DNA of 64,000 nt, taken from Datisca glomerata. Lineage: Eukaryota > Streptophyta > Magnoliopsida > Cucurbitales > Datiscaceae. Under the pieces are notes generated by a model. It saw only the letters and a list, made by a program, of their open reading frames with translations. It did no database searches and was not told the DNA's origin. The stretch lies in the NCBI GenBank assembly GCA_003255025.1, contig QANY01000156.1, positions 668,398 through 732,397 on the forward strand, given 5' to 3'. This document shows, in pieces, positions 22,353 through 33,705 of the stretch. Each line of letters opens with the position of its first letter. Position 1 is the first letter of the stretch. A program made the translations under genes and the position numbers.

Positions 22353-23233
22353 AACATAGCCCAATGCCTAAAAATAAGAAGAATTGTCCAATGACTAAAA
22401 AATAAAAAGGGAACAAAATGACTAAAAATAAAAAGTGAAGTCCTAAGTTTGCCTATCAATAGAGAGAAAGTCTTTATTTAAAAAGGGGGATTGGAGAGTG
22501 AGATAGAGAAGGGATTTTAGAGAGAGAAAGATAATTCTTGAGAAAATATGAGATTTTTTTTAAATGAGAGAAAGAGAGTTTTCATTTCTATTCATCTTTC
22601 ATCCTCTCCTATTTTTTTTTATTAAAGTAGTTCAAATTTCTTGCATTTTAGCTTACAAAATATCTTGTTCATTGTTATTCATCATCTCTATTCTTGATAC
22701 TCATGTAGTTGATATTTCTTTGTTTTCTTTTTCATACATAAGTTGTTTGTTCATTCTTTATCATTTTTTCTACTCTTAATCTTAAGTTTTATTTTCATCT
22801 ATTGTTGATTTCTCTACAAGTTTGATAATGAGATGTTTTTGTCATCAACTCAATCAATGAGGATGAGGATAAAGCTTTTGATGAGTGTAAAATTAACTCA
22901 ATGTGAATCAACCATTTAATGAGTTGAAAGTGTACATTTGATGAAAAGATCTCCTATTATAATTTCTCATACATAAAAATGCATAAAATAGAAAGTAAAA
23001 CGTCTATACAAGATTATGCGAATATTTAAATTTTAAATTTTTTTTTATGTTCTTACAAGTCTTTTTTCTCTTCTTTTTAATTATTGTTCATCATTTTTAT
23101 GACACTTGTTTGAACGAGTTACCATCCACGATCATTCTTAGCAATAAAAGAAGAAAGGAAAAATGGCAATTAGTGAACTAAGTAGTCTAAAAAAATATAT
23201 TTATATCCAAAAAATATTCTATTTTGAAATTTA

Positions 23234-23264
<31 letters not shown>

Positions 23265-24155
23265 TACTGAAAAAGGTGGGAGGACAAAAGCTTGTTGGCC
23301 GTAGCTTTGTTTGTTGAAATTACAAGTTTGTCCTCTCAACCTTTATTTATTTATTTAAGTTCTCATTTTTTTTTATATTTTCATGATTTATCATGTTTTA
23401 CATGTATTATTCACTTTATAAACTTTCTCTACTTTGTCATCCTACAATAAATGTGGTTCTAATTTTCATCTATTTATTTCTTTTACGTTTTATAGCTATC
23501 ACTATAACTTTGTTTACATCTTTATTTTTGTAGCACTCTTATATTATCATATTAAAAATGTGATTCATATTCATTTCCCTTATAATTATAACAATATGTA
23601 TATGCATTGTTTACAATAATAGCATGTAAATTTAAATCATCTTATATTTATCAATTTAGTTTTACATTAAAAATCCGATGACGGACTTTGAGAATTTTGA
23701 GATACCGAACTTTTGAAACTAATGAGGTGAGCATGTATTTTTGGGATACTCAGAATTACTCCAATAATGCTTTGATTTTCAAAAAATAAAAAAAAATACT
23801 TTTTAATAGTCTTTGTACCACCCATTAAAAGTTATTTATTTTGTTCATTTTTATGATACAAAATGTACCAAATGGGACATTCAAAATTGAATTTCTATAA
23901 CATTATTTTAAAAAATAATTTGGATAGCATTTGATTAATTTTGGTAACCATTTTTCATAATGGGTGTTGTGAGGTGCTAATACCTTCCCCACACGTAAAT
24001 GACTCCTGAACCAACTTTAAATTTTCGCAGACTAAAATATTTGATTTTAAAATTGGGTGACCAATCACGCCTTAAAATGATTGGTGGCAACTCTGAATTT
24101 CTTTTTTCAGAATGATTTTTCAATCGCCGCTCCGCGTCTCATGCATGTTGCGACA
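22353..24155 (+). repeat. Second LTR copy, 5'-truncated
   Basis: Begins about 97 bp inside the LTR and runs to the terminal TGTTGCGACA at 24155. It differs from the left-hand copy by small substitutions and indels (for example GATCTCCTATTATAATTTCTC instead of GATCTC, and a longer AT run), while the left-hand copy is nearly identical to the distant LTR at 58503. It is followed by the same flank as that distant LTR. Confidence 0.85.
23242..23266. repeat. (AT)n microsatellite within the LTR
   Basis: About 12 AT units. The corresponding site in the other LTR copies has only 4-6, so the tract has expanded here. Confidence 0.85.
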
Positions 24156-24874
24156 ATAACCCATGTGTTCTGGTAGAGGTTCTAACTAATATTAAGCATC
24201 GCTATTATTTGTAATATGGTATTGTTCTTTCTTCAAATTCATTTTCTTCTTGTAAGTTATATTGTTATCCGCCGTGGGCACATTTTTTTTCTTTGAAGAA
24301 GCACTGATGATGATCATTTTTTTTTAATGGTTTCTTCCCTGTAAGAAGGCTGCTTGGTCTATGTTTGCTTCTAATTTTTCAGCAGTGATGTAGACAAGTA
24401 GTGTTGAGAGTTAGTATGTAGCTTATTCAAGGTTTGTAAAAGCTTTCCTTTACATAAAACTTTTCATTTTGTAATTGCTAAAGAGTTTTGACTGTCAATA
24501 GCAATTGTACTTTCATCTCTTTTTGCTTTGCTTTTGACCTTTATCAGATTTAATTCTTTAAGTTGAATTTATGGTCGTGGAGAAGGTGGTGTTGGGGATT
24601 TATTTCTTTTTCTTTCTTGTTTTGTTTTTGTTGGTTTTTTGGGGTAGTGTTAATTACACATATGAAGGTTTATTCTTGGTCTTTGGAGTTATGAAAATGA
24701 TTGTTTGAAGGAAATTGGCGACTTTGCTGGATCTGTTGGACAATGGCTTTTAGTTTTTGAAGATGTGATGTTCCACTTCAAGTATTTCATGTCGATTTCA
24801 ACTTTATAGCTTTTCTCTGGTCAATGCTAATATAATTTGAAATTGGATGTGATTGAGATGGAAAAGCAGGAAAA
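24156..24874 (+). other. Upstream region of the NAC exon, copy 1
   Basis: Non-coding DNA between the LTR end and the NAC start codon, with T-rich and GTTG-rich runs (about 24570-24650). The same segment, with few differences, lies at 60392-61110. It presumably contains the promoter or 5' UTR of the NAC gene; I see no clear TATA box. Confidence 0.55.
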
Positions 24875-25036
24875 ATGATGCAATTCGATTCAAACACAGT
24901 GGTATACCGATTCCATCTAACGGATGAGAAGCTAGTCAGCCACTTCTTAAAGAACAAGTTGCTCGGTAGTGACTCTCTTGTTAAATCCATCCCTGAAGTG
25001 GATTTCTGCAAGAGAGAGCCTCGAGATTTGTCTTGT
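24875..25036 (+). pseudogene. NAC transcription factor, first exon only (copy 1)
   Basis: 54 codons, MMQFDSNTVVYRFHLTDEKL, VSHFLKNKLLGSD, then IPEVDFCKREPRDLS. This is the start of a NAC domain (subdomains A and B): the canonical RFHPTDEEL and EVD..K.EP.DL blocks are recognisable. The usual Pro of FHPTDE is Leu here but Pro in the copy at 61111. A GTAAG donor (25035-25039) follows DLS, close to where NAC genes usually have their first intron. No later NAC exon (the WYFF, ATG-YWK regions) is visible in the following 3 kb, so this is probably a gene fragment. A long intron disrupted by repeats cannot be excluded. Confidence 0.7.
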
Positions 25037-25454
25037 AAGATCTTCACTTACTATAATCATATGTGGGTTTTCTTTATTTTGATTGAATTTGTATGATAAT
25101 CTGTGTTCTTGAATTAGCATGCAATTATATTTCTTCTCATTCCAACAATGTCAAGTTCTTGATTGAAACCACAATAGAAGGAGTGAGAAAGTGAGGGAGA
25201 TTATTTTCTGTGAATGCATTATATCCCTACAATTATTTAGCCTGCTTCTGTATGACTTAGTTCTTTCTTCAAAATTTTGTTTGTTCATTTGCTCTCTTCT
25301 TCATGAGAGAAGAATATTTATCTTTATACATTATCTTAGATCATGAGTAGAGCTTTTCATTTAAATATTGTTCTCTTGTGATTATTCGTGTGTGTAAATT
25401 GTGATTGGAAGGCAGATTTTACCTTTCGATGACAATTTTTTTTAATTTTTGGCA
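25037..25454. other. No gene recognised
   Basis: AT-rich, with T-rich runs. If the NAC exon was once part of a gene, this would be its first intron. No conserved exon seen. Confidence 0.4.
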
Positions 25455-25757
25455 CTTTTTAATGACAGGGAATCCTCTCATCTAACATGTTTTCGCGGTA
25501 CCCTTTGTTGATGAGGATTCCCCATCAACTAACTCCTTTTCACGGTAACTTTTGTTGACGGAGAATCCCCATCAACTAATTTCTTTTCGTGGCAGGTCTA
25601 TTTTGACGGAGATTCCTCGTCATTGTACCCATTTATAATGGCGGTTTTTTAAATTATTAAAGATGACAATCAGGTAGATGACAGTCGGTCAGCCGTCAAT
25701 ATATGGTTATAATGATAGGTTTTACCCGTCATCTAATCCCATTTTTGTAGTAGTGGT
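25455..25757. mobile_element. CACTA-type transposon end with subterminal repeats
   Basis: Terminates in TTTTTGTAGTAGTG (25744-25757), the inverse of the CACTACTACAAAAA terminus of many plant CACTA elements. Just inside lie four diverged ~48-bp repeats (about 25468, 25516, 25564, 25612) with GGATTCCCCATCAACTAA and TTGACGGAGA cores, like the short subterminal repeats bound by CACTA transposases. The opposite end and the transposase were not found, so this is a fragment or a small non-autonomous relic. Confidence 0.5.
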
Positions 25758-26241
25758 TATCAATATAGCCTTTTACTTATTTTCTTGTCTCAACAATAAT
25801 ATGCAAATTAGAGTAAAAATTAACCGATCAGCACTCAACATGGTGACTAATAATAGTGATCAATAATAACACATGAATCATTAGAAGGTTTATAATAGAG
25901 ATGCATTTGTCATACTCATTGATCAAAAACCATTTTCAGTCATGCATTAATCAAAATTTTATGCTACTATTTAGAAGTTTGCTTTATGCCATAAATCATT
26001 ATATTTAATTAACACACTTTTTTACTTGACCAGGTTTCATAAATCCTTCAGGCTGGTTAAAATATATTTTTTCGGCCTAAATCCTGCTTTAAAAAATAGT
26101 CTTCACATCAATTGATATATGAATAAAATCATGGATTGCATTAACAATTTAATCGATGCAACTTCATAAACTCGAGAACGAATATAAAACAAGACTAAAA
26201 TGTAAAATATAGGCCTCTTATTTATCCAAAATGCAAACTAG
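25758..26241. other. No gene; part shared with the RT insertion
   Basis: AT-rich. The segment 26055-26165 (CCTAAATCCTGCTTTAAAAAATAG, CATCAATTGATAT, TTGCATTAACAATTTA, ACTCGAGAACGAA) aligns with 15030-15135 inside element A. This indicates a dispersed repeat of unknown class. Confidence 0.5.
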
Positions 26242-26448
26242 ATGAAAAAATTTCACGAGAAGTCTTTTGCCAAACCATATAACGAAGTTAGGACTATTGT
26301 CCAAAATGCAAACTCTCTCTCCATCACTGGTCGTTCTCCCTCTCTGTCATTGACCCTCACGGAAAGTGTTTCGGATCATCGCGAAAAGCAGCTCAGACTT
26401 ATTCAAACTACCAGCTCGCTGGACTCGTTGACGTCGTTGTCATGGTAA
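26242..26448 (+). other. Exon-like GC-richer island with splice donor
   Basis: An open frame of 68 codons, clearly richer in C and G than its surroundings: PSLSLTLTESVSDHREKQL, then TSSLDSLTSLSW. GTAAGC follows CATG at 26445. It could be the first exon or 5' UTR exon of a broken gene. I do not recognise the protein and see no second exon. A 62-bp imperfect tandem repeat starts here (TAAGCTAGG at 26446 and 26508, TTTCAATAAGTGTCGGTATT in both). Confidence 0.25.
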
Positions 26449-27822
26449 GCTAGGCTTAGTTTCAATAAGTGTCGGTATTCTTTTTGTTCTGACGTTGTTG
26501 GTCATGTTAAGCTAGGCATAGTTTCAATAAGTGTCGGTATTTTCTCTGTACCAAGATTTCTTGTCATTTTTGTGTGATATTGTGTTGGCAATCAAGAAAA
26601 TGCTGGAGTAGAAAAGGAAGAATTTAATGGAAATTTCTCAATACTTTACTCTATGATTTTTAGTTGGTTTGAAGTATCAGAGATGGATGACAATATTTGA
26701 TGATCAGTTTTCCTGTTCTTATATGGCTTCTAAGTGGCCAATTTAAACATGAGAATGTATCAATCAGTCTCTTTTATAGTGGTTATCTATATCAATCAAT
26801 TCTATTACGTTCTGACAAGAATGTACAGGAATATTCTGATTTTCGCGTGACAACGAAATGGAATGGAGTATAAATTTTCGAAAAAATATGATAGATGATA
26901 GTTCAGTGGCAGCAGGTGATCTGACAGACGCCTAGCATGCGTCTGCACCCTGGTTCGAACGGAAGGCGTGTAAAATAAGTTTTTAAAAAATATTTTTCTG
27001 CTTTCTTTTTATGACAAAAAATGAGTTTTTTTTATATTTTTATATTATTTTATTATAAAAAGTTAACTTTATTTTTTTATAAATAAAAATTCAGTAACTA
27101 AAAATTAATTATATGATTTTTTTATAATAAGAAATATGTGTTGATGTTAATTAGAAATTAATTTGTTGTATGTTAATAAGTCATGGTTATAATTTTTTTC
27201 ACTTATCTTATTTATAATAAAATTTTATATGACTGAAATTTTTTTTTAAAACAAGATATCAAAATATCGAAATATCTAAAATATTTTATTTTTAAAAAAA
27301 AATTGAAATGATTACTGAAATAGAATTGAAAATAAAATTGACTACTGTGCTTTCATCTAACACTAAATTGAACAGAAAATTTCAAATCTCATAATTGCTC
27401 TGCAGACATATCAACAACCTGCATCTTGTCTTTAACCGTTAATACATATGTTTCTCATATTGGCCATTTCACCCAGTGCCTAACATTTCCCTGATTGAAC
27501 GAGCATTTTGTTTTCTTAGTTTCCGTAACTATGATGTGCTTAATTCTAGATATTTAAGTTGAGCAAGCAGGTTTTCCTTTTGGATTCCTTGTAAATCATA
27601 TGGTTTTGTTTTGTAGTTCTTTACTTAGGAGCAAAGCATATGTGCCACCAGCGAAAGAAACATTCCAATTCATTGTATCCTAATAAATTGCACCAAAATA
27701 AAAGGTGCAAACCGGTTAATTAGAGGCTTAGCAAAAACTCTCAAGAGAATTAAACTTAACTTCTGATCTGCAGATCTTGTAGATATATATTTTTATTAAC
27801 GCATGAATGAAAATAATAAGAA
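26449..27822. other. No gene recognised, very AT-rich in the middle
   Basis: Apart from the SINE-like box pair at 26907-26960, nothing is recognisable. 26980-27330 is extremely AT-rich with long A and T runs. Confidence 0.4.
26907..26960 (+). mobile_element. Possible tRNA-derived SINE head (A and B boxes)
   Basis: TGGCAGCAGGTG (26907-26918) resembles a pol III A box, and GGTTCGAAC (26952-26960) is a perfect B box, 33 bases later, as in tRNA genes and SINE heads. It does not fold as a tRNA, and no defined 3' tail is seen. Confidence 0.3.
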
Positions 27823-29643
27823 TTTGGGATGTAGAATTATAGCCTCATATTGTTGTTTGTCTCTCAGTGTCTGCTAGACCATGGTCTAGTAGGATATTTT
27901 TGGCTAGACCATGGTCTAGCAAGTATTATTTTTAATTTTAGAATGTTAGACCATATTTTAGCATAATACTTGAATTAGACTATGGTCTAGTAACCTGACA
28001 TGCCCAGAAATTTATTTTTTGGGAACCTTGGCCCATTACACCTATCAAAGTTCCCCAACAAGTAATTGAGTAGGTGGTTATGACTTCAGATGTAGTTTTT
28101 TATTATCAATAATGCTTGTTATTTCATTGTATATACATGTGTGATTGTGGCATGTTCCCGTCGAAGTTGTGGAGTTGTTGTGCATGTCCTTGATCAAAAT
28201 TCAAATGAGTGTATTCAAAATAGAATGGTCGAGCTTTGAGAGAAGACGACACATGAAATATACGAACATGGACATGACATTAGAGAATCCAAATTTAGGA
28301 TGATTTGTGAAGAGTTGTAATGTAATATATGACTTTTTAGACGGAGTTTGAGTTGTATTTCATGTGTTTTTTTTAGATTTAGAGTTGTAATTAAATAATT
28401 TCTTAGACTTAACGGAATGTGTTAATATTTTGTAACTTATTTTATTCATTGTTAGAGGTTAATTTCTCGAATGTGGAAGGACATTGGAAATAGTTAATAT
28501 TGCTGGGAAATAGTTTCTAGAACTGTTAATATTGTTTTTATATGTAGTAGCATAAATAATGGCATATTGTGTGGAATGTAATGTTATAGTCATTTTTATC
28601 ATTTTTAGTATTGTTCACTAAACCATAATTTAGTATACATTTTCGACTAGACTATGATCTAGTAAATATCAATTTTAACATTATAATGATAGACCATAAT
28701 CTAGTAAAAATTTTTTTGAATAGATTATGTTCTAACAAGACTGTCAAATAGCAAAAAGAAATCAACTGTTATACAACTCTCCTCAATCAAATATGCATTA
28801 TTTCCTGCAATTTTATACAGAGACTATCAATCCAAATTTTCAGAAAGGGTAAATTCCAACCTCCATTAGTAGTGACGGTCTGACAGACATCTCAAGTTCC
28901 AAGAAAGATAATCGACTTCCAACAATATTAACATACATAATCAACATCAATTACAACTTACTTAAGATTCAACATCCTATAATATTAAGAGACAACAATA
29001 TCAAAATATTAACAAAACATCAAAGTGTGGCAGTTGTCTCCTCTCAAACAAAGTCAATATCAACTTCCAACAATCTTAACAGATACAAATTCCAACAAGA
29101 TTCAATGATTCACATGGTTCATAATATGTAAGTTTCATGATTCACAATATGCAAGCTTCAAAATGTTAACATCGATTCATATATTATACAACTCAAACTC
29201 TCTAAAAAATAATCATATTAAAACTTAGATTTTTCATTGCTGCGACCATGTTAAAAAACATCAACATATTCTTCTCAAACAACTCACCTCAAACAAGCAC
29301 AACATCTTCGCAACTTCAACGCGAACATGCCACAATCACACATGTATTTACAAAATAAAAAACATATATTATTAATAATAAGAAACCATATTCGAAGTTA
29401 AAACTACCTATTCTGTTACTTGTTAGAGAACTTTGATTAATGTAATGAGCCAAGGTTCCCAACAATTCTTTTTTTGTGCATGCCAGGTTGCTAGATCATG
29501 CTCTAGTCAAAATATTATGTTAGCCCTAAATCTAACATTTTAACATTGAAAATAACACTTAATATACCATGGTCTAGCCAAAATATCTTAATAGACCATG
29601 GTCTAACAGACAACAATATGACAACTATAATTCTGCATCCCAA
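27823..29643. mobile_element. Fold-back/long-TIR DNA transposon, non-autonomous
   Basis: About 1.82 kb flanked by long inverted repeats: left about 27823-28185, right about 29294-29643. Outer ends read TTGGGATG(T/C)AGAATTATAG on both arms. Inner parts also pair, for example GTGATTGTGGCATGTTC (28141) with its reverse complement near 29324-29340, and GGGAACCTTGGCCCAT near 28020 with its partner near 29455. A 3-bp AAT abuts both ends and may be the target duplication. The arms carry repeats of the palindrome CTAGACCATGGTCTAG. The ~1.1-kb interior has no credible gene. The superfamily is not determined. Confidence 0.65.
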
Positions 29644-29689
29644 AATCCGTTACTTTATTGGGGTTAAGGATTTTATTCACCAAACAAAT

Positions 29690-30910
29690 GACAGTACTGC
29701 TTACTTGATTTAGGAGAACCAACCAAACCCCCATAAAACTGAATGTAATGGTCCACTATATCTTCAATCGCAGCGCCTTGGTTATCAACTAGCTTCTGAA
29801 TTTTGGAATGCCTAGTTCTTCTTCAACACCTTGAAGAAAAATGTTGAATTTTGATCTCCAAGCTTAAGCCATTTAATCCGGGATTTCTGCATGCGAAAAC
29901 TCTCATTAGTAGCACTCTATTTACGAAAATCAGATCTACCTAACTTAACCATATTCTGAAGTCTAGTCTCCTGCACCCTACCAGACAGATTACTATATTA
30001 CATTCTATTCATCTGTTTCAAAGCATACTTTATAGATTAAAGCTTTTTACACAATCTGAACATAGCCACACCATTCACATTTATATTCCATGCAAAAACC
30101 ACAGTAGATACAAAATCCTCTTTGTTAGCCCAAAAATAAATTTATAAAACCTAAATAAATGTTCAAGTTTACTAATATCAGGTTTAATAGAGATCACAGC
30201 AGGGGAATGATCAGAATCACCAGCATTAGGGAAGTGAACAAAAGTATTATGAAACTTCACTATCCAAGTATCATTTGCAAGAAATCTAACTTCAACATGA
30301 TATGGGGATGTCCGTCTCTTTTGTTCCACCAAGTCAGAAACAACCAGTGTATGGCAAGTCATCCACGGCTAAAGCAAGTAAACACTACTCAAAATAAATC
30401 ATACCATCAAACAACCTCGTTTTACCAGCAAGCTTCTTAGCACGAGATCTAAGAACATTAAAATCCCCCAACAGAATCCACGACTTGTTAGTCATACCAC
30501 CAACAAAACTCCTAAGCTCTTCATATAAGGATTGCCTTTCCAACACCCTGTTTAATGCATACAGAGCAGACATAACAAAATTTGTCCCACCAAAACAAAT
30601 ATCACAATGAGTCATCTGACTTGGGTAACTCTAGAAGGAGATATAACAAACAAAGGGTCCCAAAAACCTAAATTCTACCATTACTTGAACTGAGGTAGTT
30701 ATTAAAGCAAGACCAATCATGCAACATACGGTTCTGAATAACATTAGCCTTAGACTTCTTAACTTTATTTTCCACCAAACAAAAATATCCAGATTATTCA
30801 CTATACAAAACCTGGTAGCTCCTGACTACTCTAAATAGTAAACCTCACCATTAGAAAGGAGGGATATGAGAATTTTCCCAATAACACCCGAGACTACAAC
30901 ATAATTAACA
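29690..30910 (-). mobile_element. LINE ORF2 fragment: endonuclease domain
   Basis: On the minus strand one reads WILLGDFNVLRSR (30440-30500), then VRFLANDTWIVKFHNTFVHFPNAGDSDHSPAVISI (about 30200-30300). GDFN and SDHSP are the late motifs of the APE-type endonuclease of plant LINEs. Below it (29690-30080) comes the decayed linker towards RT, with LDFRIW and QGAAIEDI. Several frames are used and stops are frequent. The N-terminal endonuclease motifs and the RT are not seen here. Confidence 0.7.
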
Positions 30911-31139
30911 TTTTTCCTGCCCTTAGGTCAATTTTTGCCTGCCCACTACACATAAAATGAGAAGAAGTTAATTTCAGAATTGAGGGCAAATACACTTTCT
31001 GCGCTTTAGTCACGATCTCACCTATCTCCACTCCTAGTCATACTATTGATTTAGTACCATCTTAAGGACCAAGAGGGAGCCTTCTAACCCAGTTTCTTGG
31101 GTGGAGTTTTAAGTTGAAACAGGAGTCAAATTGCTCTAA

Positions 31140-31340
31140 CTAGAAGTCCCCACCGTCATGTAGCCTCCACAAGACCTAGCATCCGACCAGGACCCTCCAA
31201 GAGTTAAGCTGGAGTTGGGCCAGGGGTTATCCCCATAGAAGAGAACCACCTCCTGAAGAAGATGTGTAGAGGAAGACACAACCCACCTTCCAGGAACCGC
31301 CAGGTACAAGCCAATACCTCTATGTCAAGGGGCACTAATT
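31140..31340 (-). mobile_element. Fragment like the 'putative gypsy type transposon' domain (PF04195)
   Basis: Minus-strand frame: MVRELVPLDIEVLACTWRFL, then EGGLCLPLHIFFRRWFSSMG and ITPGPTPA, a stop, LLEGPGRMLGLV. The pattern of a Leu-Pro-Leu-His-Phe-Phe core followed by Leu/Ile-Pro-Gln/Gly-Pro resembles PF04195 proteins found in plant gypsy-related repeats. Short and broken; assignment tentative. Confidence 0.35.
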
Positions 31341-31371
31341 CTCTCACCATACTCCTATTGGGATATGTCGA

Positions 31372-33264
31372 TAAAGTAGAGTGTAATAACTATTTATTTA
31401 TATTAAGTTATTTCTCAGATATTTGTATTACTAAAACTTTTATAAATAAATTGAAAGTTTTATTTTAAATTAAAACGTGTTTATAAATTACTCAAGTCCT
31501 GAAACTATTATCAACGAAAGAAGAGTGAAGGCAGAAGTGTCTTCAGATGAACTCTTCTGAAATAGTTCAGAACGATATTCACAGTCTTAGGATCGACTGG
31601 AGAATTGAATCTGATTACGACTCTTAGGTTGAACAGTTGGATGTCATTCTTGTGGCATAAGAGTGGAGACTCAAATGGTTAACATAGACATGTTATGAAC
31701 ATGTTGAATAAACTGAAAACAAATTAGTTTAGAGCCCAAAAATCGTTTACCTAACTCTAAATCTAATTGTTACACCTTGAAGGTATTTTCGTAATTACCT
31801 TAATCTTGAGTTGAATATGTATCTTGACTTGGTTAGTTACAATCTTTGATATGTCAAATGAGTGAGTTCGAATTTGTAGGCAATACCTCAGCTGTTGGGA
31901 TTGTAATTTAATTAAGTAAGAGTTTCGTGATTCACAGATATGGAAATTTATGGTTGGATTGTGAAAAAATAATATCACCTTATGCTTTATTGATGAGTAT
32001 GTGAATATATTAACTTGGCCAAGTATTCGATAAATGAGTCATTGAATTAGACTTGTGAATTGCACAAGACAATTCACTATAATGTGTTTCTTATTCACAG
32101 TCAACAAATGAGTTAAGAAAATAATAACAAGAGGGGTAAAATAGTAGTTTTATATTCTGCTCTTGTTACTGATATTCACAATGAGTATTATGTTAAAATA
32201 TTCTATAGACCGTGAAAATAAATAGAGTTTATTTACACTAATAGAAAATGTAGCGCACATGAATCGAGAGTTGATTCGGCATCGAACATATAGTGGAGTC
32301 GTACGATGTCAGGATTAAATAGGTCATAAATTAATGGAGATAAATTCGTTAGATATTTGAATCCTAAGCTTTGTTCATGTGGGTCCATTCGGTCTCAGCA
32401 ATAGTTCAAAGAACAAAGCAAAATGTGTTTTGGTACCAAAGCATATTTCTTACACATATATGTGACAGGTGGTGTCACTTAAGTTAGTTAAATGTAATTG
32501 TTGTATTGAATTACTTATTTATTATTTTTTAATTATTAGTTAAATAAAATTAATTAATTAATAATGATAAATTATATTTATCAATTAGATTGATGAATTT
32601 TGATACAACTAAAACTCTAGGAGTTCATATAATTTTTAGCAATAATAGATAATTAGGGGAATTTTCAGAAATATTATAATATATGAATATATTTGTAAAT
32701 ACTGTAAATTAAATTTTCATAAATATCTAATAGCAATTTGATTGCAAAGAGATGATGAGGAGAATATATAGTTGTTGTTATCAACATACTAGAGGAAGAG
32801 AAAAACATTTTCTCCACTCACTATTGTTGCCGTCGAAATTAATCTGAAGAAGGGAGAATTTGATATTTTTTTCAATCGTTTTGAGAGCCCACACTCAAAT
32901 TCCTACGTAAAAATTCTGCTGAGATACATTTATGAAATTAATGGGTGGTTGTTGGTAGACTTATTCGGAAATTGTTCATGGAAGATCAAGTTCGTGATTT
33001 TGATCTTAAAGCTTGGAGAACACGAAGAACGCTTGAGGGAGTTCCACCTGTTCAGAAATTTTCCAATATAGAGTAAAGATGATAAATCATTTTTCTTTAA
33101 ACTATTCGTTTTAATATCGTATATGCATGATCTAGCTAAAAATTGGTTTTAAATTATTTAATATTTTTAAATAAGTTAAATAATATTTTTTGATATTCCG
33201 CCCACGAATCGTTTGTGGTTCAAATCTAATTTGCTTTAATTTTTAAAAACTCAATCGATCCTAA
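31372..33264 (+). repeat. Probable long 5' LTR of a copia remnant
   Basis: AT-rich, gene-free stretch starting about TGTCGATAAAGTAGAGTG and ending before a degenerate copia primer site (ATTGTTATCAACGCG, 33264-33280, compare TGGTATCAGAGC). It is followed by copia RT in the same orientation. No second copy exists in the window, so the borders are inferred. Confidence 0.35.
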
Positions 33265-33705
33265 TAATTGTTATCAACGCGTAGGTTTAAGATTATGCAT
33301 ATAGATAACTAAAATGAACGTATCATAAATTTTGTGGATATTAGCATATGTTTGTATGGTAGATTCAAAATTATTTTGAATATGTTTTGTGATTGGATCC
33401 CGAACTATTGGCTCTAGGAATTTTTGAATTAGAATTGATGTACGCCGAATTTGAGGCATAGTAATTTATGTAATTTAGTTATTGCAATTGCTGTAGATTT
33501 TAAATTCATTGTAAATTCATCGCTTCTCAAAAATCATCGTCGAGAAGTCACCAGACAACCACCGAGAAGACGTCAGAAAATACCACTATTCACACCCATA
33601 CTGCTCGGTGGTGGTACTGTTCACGCCGGTACTGTTCACCGCTGGCTGCCGTTCGCCATTGCTGCCATGGTTTTAGGAAACCTTAGGTTTTTGAAATTCA
33701 AATTT
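33265..33705 (+). other. Leader of the copia remnant, no gene
   Basis: Contains the degenerate primer site and a GC-richer stretch with repeated TACTGTTCAC motifs (33595-33645). Gag, protease and integrase are absent; RT follows directly. Confidence 0.4.

Noticed and set aside
24787..25047. Antisense frame over the NAC exon (also 61023-61256)
   Set aside because: The sense strand carries a recognisable NAC domain. The antisense frame in copy 2 crosses the rearrangement junction and is chimeric.
26907..26975. tRNA gene
   Set aside because: A and B boxes are present, but no acceptor or anticodon stem pairing could be made. At best a SINE relic.
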